Assembly (NCBI GenBank): GCA_020747015.1
Contig: JAGTJM010000051.1
Span: 177,974-241,973, forward strand
Direction: 5' to 3'
DNA length: 64,000 nucleotides
Source of the DNA: Pyrenochaeta sp. MPI-SDFR-AT-0127
Taxonomy: Eukaryota > Ascomycota > Dothideomycetes > Pleosporales > Cucurbitariaceae
Made by a program: the position numbers and the translations under genes. How positions within the stretch are numbered: position 1 is the first letter of the stretch; every line of letters starts with the position of its first letter. This document shows positions 54,690 to 64,000 of this stretch, in pieces. The notes beneath the pieces were generated by a model. That model did no database searches and was not told where the DNA came from. It was given only the letters and a program-made list of their open reading frames with translations.

Positions 54690-55258
54690 ATGGCTGAAAC
54701 TGCAGAAAAATATTGCATACAGATCGTGACATACATCCGTCGTAGGCGCGACTTGACACAAGAGCAGTTTTACGACCACTGGAAGAATGTTCACGCTCCA
54801 AAGGTTGTGCCATGGGCCGAGAAACATGGCATCTCGCGCTATCAACAGGTACATTGTACAACGGCGGATCCTGTCTCTAAAAGATGATCATCTAATGCCA
54901 TTACTTCTAGGTCTATGTCTCAGGCAGCATGGTTCCTATCGCTGCGACGGCCTCCGCACCGAATGCAATAAGCAAAGACAATCTTCCTACGACGCCAGTT
55001 GAATTCGATGGCATCGCCATGTTCCTCGTCCCATCCCTTAAGCAATTTACCGATGCATTCAAAGATCCATACTACACCGAGGTCATCGAACCTGACGAAA
55101 GGGAGATGTTAGATAAGGATGGGCCGGGGAGCGGTGTAATTGCGAGCTTTCAGGGTCCGATGATCGACATGGTACATCAAGGGCAGAATACGCTGGGACA
55201 ACGGGGACTTATATACAGGGAGATCTTTGGGGAGTTTGAGAAGGGAAGGGCACTATAA
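54690..55258 (+). CDS. EthD-domain protein
   Basis: Two exons (54690-54848, 54911-55258), 168 aa. The N-terminal EthD-type ferredoxin-like fold starts KYCIQIVTYIRRRRDLTQEQ, then FYDHWKNVHAPKVVPWAEK, a standard FxxHWxxxHAPL-like core, continuing into ISRYQQ joined to VYVSG. The second half has FDGIAMFLVPSLKQFTDAF and DPYYTEVIEPDE, the paired region of the dimeric alpha+beta barrel. EthD-like proteins in fungi are often dehydratase- or cyclase-like enzymes of polyketide and aromatic pathways, or have unknown roles. No biosynthetic backbone gene is nearby, so I do not assign a pathway. Divergent from the GMC oxidoreductase and could be co-regulated with it. Confidence 0.88.
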
Positions 55259-56428
55259 GTGGCAGGCGACTTCGCTTTTAGTTTTAGTTAGCGTGCTCCC
55301 TGAGAGAGTGAGTCTGCAGGAGCAGGCGTAGTCGTGTATTCAGGCGTCAGAAGCTAAGAGACAACCCAGAACGCAAGAGAGAGGCGAACATCTTTCTAGA
55401 CTCCCAAACAGTCCTTGGATGAATCCCTTGTTGTCGCCTCATCTACCTTTTCTATGATAGAGTAGTCTGAGATTACTTCACAGCAGCAAGTACACGTTGA
55501 GACATCCAGCCCGAGGATACGCAAGTGCCTTTGGCAGGTGCTAAGACTGCCATGTTCGTAGCTTTCCGTGGCCGAAGATCAGCCGTATGGGACGTGCAAG
55601 CAAGCTCAATTTGCGCGTTATCCATGGTCGAAATATATGAACCCAGGTTCTGGGAAATGAGTACGGTGGGTAAGATGTTTCAAATGTAGCAAGAATTTTT
55701 TTGGCTTATGCTCCCTACTGCTTGGTGACGCGTCCAAATTGTAGTCTACACGCGCTTACTTTTCAAATAGCATACTATAGTGATAGGAGACGTCATGTGA
55801 TGGCCCTATCCTCTTGCGCGGCTGAACTCCGCATTCAGGTCGATTTGCCCAAAGCATGACGCAACCAACTTCTGCAACAGCGCCAATTACACTCATAAAC
55901 GGCACGCCGAACAGTAGGGCAATGTACTAAACCGGACCTGTCGTCCCTTCTTCGGTCTTTCGCCCGAGCCCCCGCCCCCAGTGGCGCTGCCGGCAGAACA
56001 TTCGGCAGCCCGGGCCCTGATCTATTGTGTGCACTTGGACAACCGTATAAACAATTACGCGTCGATCATGCACTACGCTACCGGCAGTTGGGCAGAAAAT
56101 ACCAATAGTTGAGATGGCGGGCGATTCTGTATTGTCTCGGCTCATGCATACTGGTTTGCCTCGGCAGGGCTGTCCAACCCCAGGCGTTCGTGTCTCGGCC
56201 GGAGATTTGGCGCTTTGTGAGGATGATTGTGACTTTCCACAGCACGTTCTGCACGCACGGTAGATCTGAGGGAACCCCAGGCTTTGACTATTAATCTGCC
56301 CCGGAGTGGAGCAGACGCTAGTGTAATGCAGGACTCTAAGCCCCGGTTCGATGGGTTGAAAAGATGGGCAAACCCCAGGATTGGAAGCTGAGGTAGCACA
56401 CTCACCAGTCCTTTGCGAAAGTGTCAAG
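55259..56428. other. intergenic region
   Basis: 3' flank of the EthD gene and promoter of the tannase gene. A 209-codon minus frame at 55927-56556 overlaps the tannase start antisense and has no domain. Confidence 0.5.
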
Positions 56429-58106
56429 ATGAGGTTCGAACAATCAATGTGGGCTGCGCTGCTGAGCGCATCCTCTGTTCTTGCAGATGCCCAGCCGACG
56501 GGATGTGCGGGTAATGGCACAACACCAGATGACTTCAGCTCAAAATGCGCCGCCATTGCGTCTCAACTCGCAATCGAAAATGGTGTCGTTCACTTCGCGC
56601 AGTTTGTTGCTGCTGGAACCAACCTGAGTCTCGCCGAGAATGACCCAACATGCTCCCAGTCGTTCATACCAGTAACCGCAGATATATGCCGCATCGCCCT
56701 CACGGTGTCAACCTCCGAGCGCTCTAGCTTCAATATGGAAGCATGGCTACCATCGAACTGGACAGGTCGATTTCTATCAGCAGGTAACGGTGGATTGAAT
56801 GGATGTATCAAGTACCAGGATTTGGCCTATACCTCTGCTTTGGGCTTCAGTGCGGTCGGCACCAATAATGGCCACAACGGGACGAGTGGCCTACCGTTTT
56901 ACAACAACTCAGATATCGTTGAAGATTTTGCCTACCGCGCGTGAGTAATGTCACTTCAGATGAGATGTCTGCACTTGAGCTGACCAATTTAGTCTCCATA
57001 CTGGTGTCGTCGTTGGCAAAGAGATATCCAATGACTTTTATGGGAAACCACACCACAAATCATACTACTTTGGATGTTCGACCGGTGGCCGACAAGGCTT
57101 TAAGTCGGCGCAAGACTTCCCAGATGACTTCGACGGGATTGTTGCTGGTGCTCCGGCTTTCGCTTTTAACAATCTAACCTCTTGGAGCGGTCATTTCTAT
57201 ACTCTTACTGGACCACCAACTTCTCCAAAATTTGTCCCTCGAGCTCTGTGGCTTCAGGTCCATGCTGATGTTCTGAAGCAATGCGACGCACTTGATGGAT
57301 TTGTTGATGGCGTTATCGAGGATCCTTTGCAATGCAATTACGATCCATCTGGTCTCATCTGCACCGAAGGCAGCAACTCAACCAGCTGTCTGACACAAAC
57401 CCAAGCAGAGACAGTCAAAGCAGTTTACGAGCCACTGTTTAATAATAACGGAGACCTTATCTACCCAGGTCTACAGCCTGGCGCTGAAGTTACTGCTGCT
57501 TCCGTATTATTGAACGGAGTTCCTTTTATTTATACGACAGACTGGTTCCGCTATGCCATCTACAATGACCCAAGCTGGAGCCCAGATTCGCAGAATGCGA
57601 CTGACTATGACAATGCCGCACGCATCAATCCTTTCAACATCCAGACATGGGAGGGCGACCTGAGCGGCGTCAAGGATCGCGGAACCAAAGTCCTCCATTG
57701 GCACGGCGGTATGGATGCTATTATCTCATCGGATAATTCGCCACGGTACTACGAACACGTGAGCTCCACCATGGGTCTTTCGCCAGCAGAGCTTGATAGT
57801 TTCTATCGTTACTTCCTCATCAGTGGCATGGGCCATTGCAGTGGAGGTGACGGTGCGCATGCTGTTGGTCAGGCAACTACCGAGACAAACAGTTATGACC
57901 CCAGCGAAAATGTTCTGATGGCCATTGTGGACTGGGTCGAGAATGAGAATGCGCCTGAAACTATTATTGGGACACACTGGGTTAACAACACCAAGAGTCT
58001 TGGTGTTGACTTCCAGCGCGCTCATTGCAAGTACCCAAAGCGCAACCAGTATAAGGGTGAGGGAAACCCGGACATCATCGAGAGTTGGGAGTGTGTAGAT
58101 CGGTAG
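56429..58106 (+). CDS. secreted tannase / feruloyl esterase family protein
   Basis: Two exons (56429-56940, 56993-58106), 541 aa. The ATG at 56429 gives a signal peptide (MRFEQSMWAALLSASSVLADA). The catalytic serine lies in YYFGCSTGGRQGF, created by splicing. The acid and His elements are WHGGMDAIISS (Asp) and GMGHCSGGDGA (His), the Ser-Asp-His triad of the fungal tannase/feruloyl esterase B family. Cysteines flank the triad (CST, HCSGG), matching the CS-D-HC motif in which a disulfide brings Ser and His together. Many Asn-glycosylation sites. It hydrolyses ester bonds of gallate in tannins or ferulate in plant cell walls; which one cannot be read here. Suits a plant-associated or litter lifestyle. 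Confidence 0.92.
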
Positions 58107-59739
58107 GTCTGACAAAACAGGCATGGCGACAACACACACCAACTGTGAAGTTTTCGATGTGTTACCATACCTCTCCCTTTGTACGTAATTGGAAATATTG
58201 AATTATACGAAGTTAATTAATTTGCATCCTCACCCGATGTGCTTTCTTGGTTCCTTTAACAAATCGTGCGTGGAGGCAGCCGAATGAACTTGCAAAGTGC
58301 TCGTTTCCATGTTTTCAGTCATGAAAAGAGCTTTAGACACAGCAAGAAGCGACTAGAAAATCTCCATGTCGCTGGCTGCAGCTCGCTGGCCACTCTTCTA
58401 CAATATCGTGCACTTATCGCTCAAGATGTTACTCCTCTCCTCAGTCTTGTTCATTCGTGACTGGTGAAATATTGTGCCAATTTAATGGACGCAGGTATGG
58501 TGGGTACCTGAAAACAGTGAGCTAAATTCAAGTTGGCTCTCTTTTGTACCATTCAATCATGAGCTCTGGCTCGCTGCGGATCTCTACAAAGACCTCAAGC
58601 CGTTGCTGTTTCTACTTTGCCGCTACGAAACTAAACGAGGCCGTTGCCTGAACCAGATTATTGCTACATACTTTATCAGTGTGGACCTAACACTCAACCT
58701 TCTCATAGCTGCAAATATGCAGACATTCGGCTGCGAATCTATATGGCACATGCGTGAGTAGGCCGATGAGGCAATCGGCAACAACGGACGAAAGAACGAA
58801 GGAGTACAGTGCAGGGTGGAAAACTAAGGGATGAGCTAAAGTTTAAAATTCAAACTATGCAGAAAGATCTCTGGCGTCGCTGGTCAAAGTCTTGGTGAAA
58901 TTCGTGCATCCGTAGCTTCCGATTGATGGGCGAAGAGGTACCGCCAATTCGCCCTGGAGATAGACAACTACATGCTAAGCTTGCATATATGTTTATCTGG
59001 GCATCGACATGTTGTTAACAATCGTGGAAAGACCAGCCCATCCCAAGGGCATTCCAAGAACAGCTTGACGCTGGAACGAGATCATGCATAACACTAGCAG
59101 TGGCTCGATTTTGTAAGGACTAAGAAAGTCCGAGGACCAAAGGGAGCCAAGGGCGGACCGTTACCGGTAGTCGCTGGGATGCTCGCGTGCTTACAAGGAT
59201 CGCACGGAGCGGGTCAATCAAGGGAGATTGGCACAAGTGTTAGTCCATCTGCTCTACCTCCAACATGAGCGTGGAGGAGCTGGCGTATGGAAACGTTCTC
59301 CATGCAATCGCGTCAAGAGCCGCTTAACTATGCATGCGCAACCAGAACAGAAATATATGCAGGCTGGCGCATCTACATTCTCACAAAAGTCTCTTCTGTA
59401 TCCGGCAAAATACCCCGCAAGCCGCTGACGGCGCCACTGCGGAAATACGTCTACCCTTCTTGAAACGATGTGCTTGGCTTGACTCAATACGATGATTCTC
59501 CGACCTGTAGCGTCATTGTTTCGATCCCAAGAGGTATGGATTCGGGGTCCAAGGCAAGTGCCTGCGACACGATAGATTGAAAACAAAAATCTTACCGGGG
59601 TACTGGGAGAATATTAATATAAAAAGACACCCGGTCCTTTCGCAGGCTTCGTTGATTCCACTGCAAAGTTCTGTGACCGCCTGCAAAAAGATTGGATTTC
59701 ATCGAAGGACTCGGAAGTTAGACATCAACTAAGGACAAT
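58107..59739. other. 1.6-kb intergenic region
   Basis: No supported gene. The last 150 bp contain a TATA-like element and leader of the lipocalin-like gene. Confidence 0.5.
59614..59625 (+). promoter_or_regulatory. TATA-like box of the lipocalin-like gene
   Basis: taatataaaaag about 115 bp before the ATG at 59740. Confidence 0.55.
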
Positions 59740-60378
59740 ATGCGCCTCAGTTCAATCTCCGTTGCGCTCTTCGCGTCCCTCAGCGCAGCTGTCCCATACG
59801 CCCCAAGCACCCCAAACACAGTCCAGAAGCAGCGCAACGAGCGTGAAATTCTCAGGGCATTAGCTGGCACGTACGCACTTGTCAATACCAGCAGGTCTGC
59901 TTACCCACTTATACCTTGGCAATGTAGTCCACGCTAACAGCATCGTAGTACACTCAATGGCGTCTCAATTCCAGACTTACCGTACGGCGAACACCCTGTC
60001 GGAATTCTCACATACGCTGCTAGCGGCTGGATGAGTGCCACAATCACCGCGACAGAGCCCTGGCTGCGCCCAAACCTCACATTCCCCTTCCAGCCCAATG
60101 ACACCGACGCAGATTGGGCACTTGTAGGCAAGCACGGCATCGGCTATGCAGGCCCGCTACGCCTCAGCGATGAGATCCCAGCAAACAAGACGCACGGACA
60201 GGTGTTCCATGGCCCGTTGACGGTCGCAAATGTGCCCACTTGGCAGGGTGCCAACCACAAGAGGAACTACACGATAGTAGAACAACAAGAGGCGGGTAAG
60301 ACCGTGAAGTATCTGAAGATTGGGAGCGAGCGTGGAGGAGGATACAGAGGCACTCTATGGTGGAAGAGGATTGACTAG
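59740..60378 (+). CDS. secreted lipocalin-like protein
   Basis: Two exons (59740-59894, 59949-60378), 194 aa. The intron is 54 bp; I chose the acceptor at 59948 because it alone keeps the frame. Signal peptide MRLSSISVALFASLSAAVP. The mature part begins with a helix (QRNEREILRALAGTYALVNTS) and continues with STLNGVSIPDLPYGEHPVG, ILTYAASGWMSATITATEP, typical of the lipocalin-like (Lipocalin_5) family: LxGTxxLV, then P-x-G-x3-G-x2-Y-x3-G-x-M-S. Later WQGANHKRNYTIVEQ fits the barrel. Members of this family are small-ligand binders or of unknown role; in some fungi they accompany secondary-metabolite or degradation genes. Ligand unknown. Confidence 0.82.
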
Positions 60379-61211
60379 ATAAGAATATAACGCGTCAAGC
60401 ATCGTAATGCATTTTATTGGCAAATTTTATGCCAACAACTGGCAATACCCTGGGCTTTCCAAACGTGCCACTCAGCAATCTTCCTCGGAAGTAATTGTAT
60501 TTGTGGTCAACGGCGTGTCTGGCACCCTTCCTTGTAATAGCCCTGTCACGATTACAGCGTCAACGGCTCCTGCGAAGTCCCGCGCTCCTTTGCATCACTA
60601 CTTGACAACATGTCAAAAGATATCCTAAATGCTTGAGCACAACCATCTGGACAAACTCAGACTCCATTGTAGTAATGAGTCTCTCGCATGAAAACCAAAG
60701 CCACTTATCTGGGGTTTTAGTCAAAGAGCGAGGATACCGTGGAGCACCCCTTCCGGCATTGAATCATTCTGTGTTCTTACCGGTGCCGTGCACAAGCTGA
60801 AGAAATGTCAATATCGCTACGGATATACGCACGCGAGCATATTCAACACCCTAGGTATTACCGTAACTCAATCAACAAGCTGCGTGACAAGTCATTCATT
60901 ATCTTTGAGAAGATTGTAGTGTAGAGCTGACGTTCAAGTATTCAATCACGAGGACAATGTGAGAGAAACGAAAAGGCATAGTCTTTGATGCTTCGAATAA
61001 CGTAGACCCCTAAAGCAGGCCAATTAGATTTGAAAAGCTTACAAATAAGGTTTCAGAGGATTTGAGGATAACGTTTGATATTAGAATTAAGTCGTCATCG
61101 CAGACCCAATGGTCGTCTATAAACAAGGCTAAACCCATGCCAATCCATTCGCGCTCGCTTCAAATGACGAGTAACGCAGGTACAAACATACAGCCCGCAA
61201 ATTGATCACTT
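60379..61211. other. convergent 3' intergenic region
   Basis: Between the lipocalin-like gene and the chitin deacetylase gene. AT-rich around 61010-61090. Nothing recognised. Confidence 0.55.
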
Positions 61212-63424
61212 TCAAGTGCAAGTACCGAACGCTGCAATGCAGCCAGTGCCGCAATGACCGGCAGTGGAACCACACCATCCGTACTGACTGCAGCAGGACC
61301 CAAACGTGGAGCCCTTGCAAGTCTGATTGCTACCGCTTGCTCCGCACTTGGCATCCGTGCTGACCTTGAGGGCCGAAGATGCCGCTGGGGCGGCGGAAGA
61401 GGCCCTTGTGCTCGACACTGCCCTGGTGCTGCTAGCGGCTCGGGTGCTAGACGCGGCTCGGGTGCTGCTGGAAGCGGCTCTGGTGCTTGAAGCCGCCCTA
61501 GTGCTGGAGCTGGCGCGAGTTGATGTCCTTAGACCGGAGCTAGATGAAGAAGTGCATTTACCGTACAAGGGGTTGCAGCCTGTACCACAATGTCCCGTTG
61601 TTGTTCCGCACCATCCGTGCCTTTTTGAAGTTAGTCGGCGTAACGCATAATGTGGTGTGGAATACATACTGTGAGCAACACTCGCCAAGGGAGAAACCAA
61701 CGCAGGTATATCCTTTGGTACCGCCACACGTGCCGTCTGGAGAGACTACACCAGAAGGTGTGGATGCTGGGGTGCTGCTAGCACGTGTGCTGGAAGCAAT
61801 CCTGGTGGAGGATGAGCGCACACTGCTGGACGCGACCGTTGATGAACGAATTGTGGACGAAGTGCGAGAGGCACTCGAGGAAGTGGATGCCACACTTGAA
61901 GAAGACGCGGGCCTGGACGAACTGCTAGAAGCTCGCGTGGATGAAGGAGCAACGCTGCTTGATGCGGATCTGGTGCTAGATCCTGCAGTTGAAGATGCAG
62001 TCCTGGAAGACGACGATGACGACGAGGAAATTCCACACTTTCCGAAAAGAGGATTGCAACCTGTGCCACAGTGCCCCGCTGTGTTTCCGCAGAAATTGTA
62101 CTCTGAGCAGCATTCACCTTCGGCGAAACCAATACAGGTGTATCCGGAGGCGCCTCCACAGGAAGCATCAGGAGATGTGATGGTAGCGGTGGAAACAGGG
62201 GCAGACGAAGATCGGGAGGCAGTTTGAGAAGCAGTCTGTGTAGCTGGCCTTGAGAAAGAAGACGTAGTGGCCACTCTACCGCTGGTAGCATCTCTGTACC
62301 AGTTCGCCTCTGGTTGACCCAAGCACTTGCCCATTGTGACACCAGTGTACCCATTAGCCACAAGCTTGTCAAGCATGTAGGCTGTGAGATTCATTGCGGT
62401 CTGCTGATGGATATCGTGAGCGATAGCAAGATATTGCTCCTGAGAAGAGTCACTGTTGTCGATATAGCTGGACCAGATATTCTTGGCGTTTTGAATGAGC
62501 TCGGGGGTGACATTGTTGTAATCTGGCTTAAGTCAGCGTGGCGACCTTGAAATGAAGGGGAAGTATATTACCATCAGTGTCCAGATCGAACGACGAGATG
62601 ACGTAACCTAGATCCGCTAGATCCTGCTGACATCCTGATGCGGCTGAACAAGAGGAGAAGGGTGGCCGCATGTACACCGGAAACTTTCCGATGAGATTTG
62701 CGACTGCCATCTCAAGCTTGATCATTTGTTCGTATCGCTGCTCTTTGGTGACAAGACTGAGATCCTGGTGGGACCATGTATGGCTAGCAATTTGATGTCC
62801 CTCGGAATACATGCGTTGAATGATCGCAGGCCATTGTGTGGAAGCGCTATCAATAGATCCTTTGCCCAGGTTGATACCAGTAATGAAAAAGGTAGCTTTC
62901 ATTGAATAGGAGGCAAATAAGTCCAGGACTTGCTTGGTATAGATGTAGGGGCCATCGTCGTATGTTATGGCAACCTCTCCAGGTCTCGTGCAGGAACGTA
63001 TGCCGAGTCCGCCGTACACTTGGTTACCCAATTGGGGGCGAGGAATGTTGCGAGTAGTTCCACCACTAGGAAGGACGTTTGCGTCGTTGGCAGGGCCATA
63101 TTGAAAGAGACCGTCTGGTGCTGCGCAGTAGACACTTCCCTGACCACACCAACCAGCGTCTGAGCAGCAGTATCCTTCGTCACAGCTCGCACCTCCGAAT
63201 GAAGGTCCACAACGACCTCCAGCACCACCTTGGCGTGCATTTAGCTGTGGGCTATACTGAACTCTAGGAGCCCTAGCTTCGTGTCCGCCAAGAATGTTCC
63301 TGCTCTTTAACCTTCCAATATCATTCGGTCCGAGGCCAAAAATCTTCGGAGCGCCGGGGATGCCGCCATGAGCCGCAACAAGCGGTGCCACCAGCGAGGC
63401 GGCGAGAATTTCCGTGACACGCAT
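61212..63424 (-). CDS. secreted chitin deacetylase with four CBM18 modules
   Basis: Three exons (63424-62572, 62522-61670, 61620-61212), 704 aa, in frame. Signal peptide MRVTEILAASLVAPLVAA. An N-terminal CBM18 (about 71-100, RCGPSFGGASCDEGYCCSDA, GWCG) precedes the NodB polysaccharide-deacetylase domain: TYDDGP at 154-159, SHTWSH at 214-219 (H215, H219), RPPF at 253-256, and FDLDTD joined to DYNNVTPELI. The Asp-His-His metal site is complete. Three more CBM18 modules follow (cores ECCSEYNFCGNTAGHCGTGC, ECCSQHGWCG and SCCSQYGWCG), separated by Ser/Thr/Arg/Ala-rich linkers. The 49-bp last intron splits the third module; the GTATGT donor gives SQHGWCG. It probably converts chitin to chitosan at the hyphal surface, which can hide the fungus from host chitinases (inference). 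Confidence 0.9.
61378..61542 (-). repeat. Ser/Thr/Arg/Ala linker repeats
   Basis: Imperfect short-period array coding STRAAS-like units between the third and fourth CBM18 modules. Likely variable in length and O-glycosylated. Confidence 0.75.
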
Positions 63425-64000
63425 CGTTGGGGCAATTCGTTCAAATATTCAAACAAGTATTAATAATATCGGGTTTTGGTGTCGAGGAAGCTTGAGTGCT
63501 GATATAAAGCGAGTGTGTGACGATGCAGTGTACCGTCAATTATTAAATGTGTATGGACGAGATGTCTACAAAACGAGTGATAGACACCTTCAATTTGAAG
63601 AGGGTAAATAGAACGAGCGAAAAAATTCAGGTGACATGGCGGATGCCAAAGCATATAAGATGGAAGAAGCAATCCACTAGGGGTAAGGCGAGGCGCACCG
63701 GCCTTGGAGAAAGCATCGCGTGGTGTTGGCATTCTTGGCTGGAGATGGCGGCGTCGCAGCGCGTGTCAGGTCCTGTTGAGGCCTCAGAGCAGAGAAGAAA
63801 AAGCCTCTGGCTACGCCTCCGGTGACGCATGTTAATTGTCACAGGCGAGAACAAGAAGCGAGACTGTGCTCCAAAAGATTCTCCTTTATTTAGCATGCGA
63901 AAGCTGAGAAATCGTACATATTGCCATGAAAATTAGCGAGCCTTTACAAAATTCTCAAAATTCTGAAATAAATCTGATCAGATAGATATATTGTTGAAAT
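63425..64000. other. right-edge intergenic region
   Basis: Promoter of the chitin deacetylase gene and AT-rich DNA to the window end. No gene supported. Confidence 0.5.

Noticed and set aside
45337..58106. Secondary-metabolite gene cluster
   Set aside because: GMC and EthD proteins can occur in such clusters, but no polyketide synthase, NRPS, terpene cyclase or pathway regulator is present.
61544..62227. 227-codon plus-strand acidic frame
   Set aside because: Antisense to the linker and CBM18 region of the chitin deacetylase; the composition reflects the Ser/Arg linker read backwards.
1..64000. CRISPR array, phage or bacterial features
   Set aside because: No spaced direct repeats; gene structures are spliced and eukaryotic throughout.

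Overview
The window is nuclear DNA of a filamentous ascomycete (Pezizomycotina; a dothideomycete is my best guess, by inference). Evidence: short GT-AG introns of about 45-80 bp with CTAAC/CTGAC-like branch sites, stand-alone promoters instead of operons, and fungus-restricted families (HET domain, fungal NACHT NLR, Kin4/KfsA kinase, UPF0658, fungal tannase, multi-CBM18 chitin deacetylase). Gene models were built by hand by joining frames at splice sites. Most multi-exon models close to an exact multiple of three and restore family motifs across the junctions.

Layout. 0-5 kb: the 5' part of a Boi-type SH3/SAM polarity protein (minus, running off the left edge), then a PINIT/SP-RING SUMO-ligase-like protein (plus). 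5.5-8.4 kb: two tandem paralogous SprT-like putative metalloproteases (minus). 9.2-15.9 kb: an allorecognition / programmed-cell-death island. It holds a 286-aa helical-domain protein with two C-terminal amyloid-like repeats, a divergently transcribed NACHT NLR whose N-terminus carries one copy of the same motif and whose C-terminus holds recently duplicated 32-aa repeats, and a HET-domain gene. 17.5-19.5 kb: a Ser-rich protein of unknown function and an RRM-like protein. 19.5-23.6 kb: gene-sparse DNA, ending in a four-exon small secreted cysteine-rich protein (23.6-24.4 kb). 25-35 kb: housekeeping genes (PPP4R2-like phosphatase subunit, UPF0658 Golgi membrane protein, Sym1/Mpv17, Kin4/KfsA kinase).

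37.2-40.4 kb: a Rieske-type AIF-like FAD oxidoreductase gene is broken near its 3' end by an apparently intact 1.3-kb Tc1-like element with 65-66-bp inverted repeats and a TA target duplication. 40.9-44 kb: a PrxQ/BCP-type peroxiredoxin and a single-pass membrane protein. 45-63.4 kb: an outward-facing set comprising a secreted GH31 alpha-glucosidase, a secreted GMC oxidoreductase, an EthD-domain protein, a tannase/feruloyl esterase, a lipocalin-like secreted protein and a chitin deacetylase with four CBM18 modules. A glycine-zipper protein and a decayed glycoprotein pseudogene lie among them.

The most interesting system is the 9.2-13.2 kb pair. Its architecture matches the fungal NLR/amyloid-effector pairs typified by NWD2/HET-S: divergent neighbours, a 286-aa effector with two motif copies 39 residues apart, and an NLR with one copy at its N-terminus. 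The motif sequence itself is not one I can assign to a named family with certainty.
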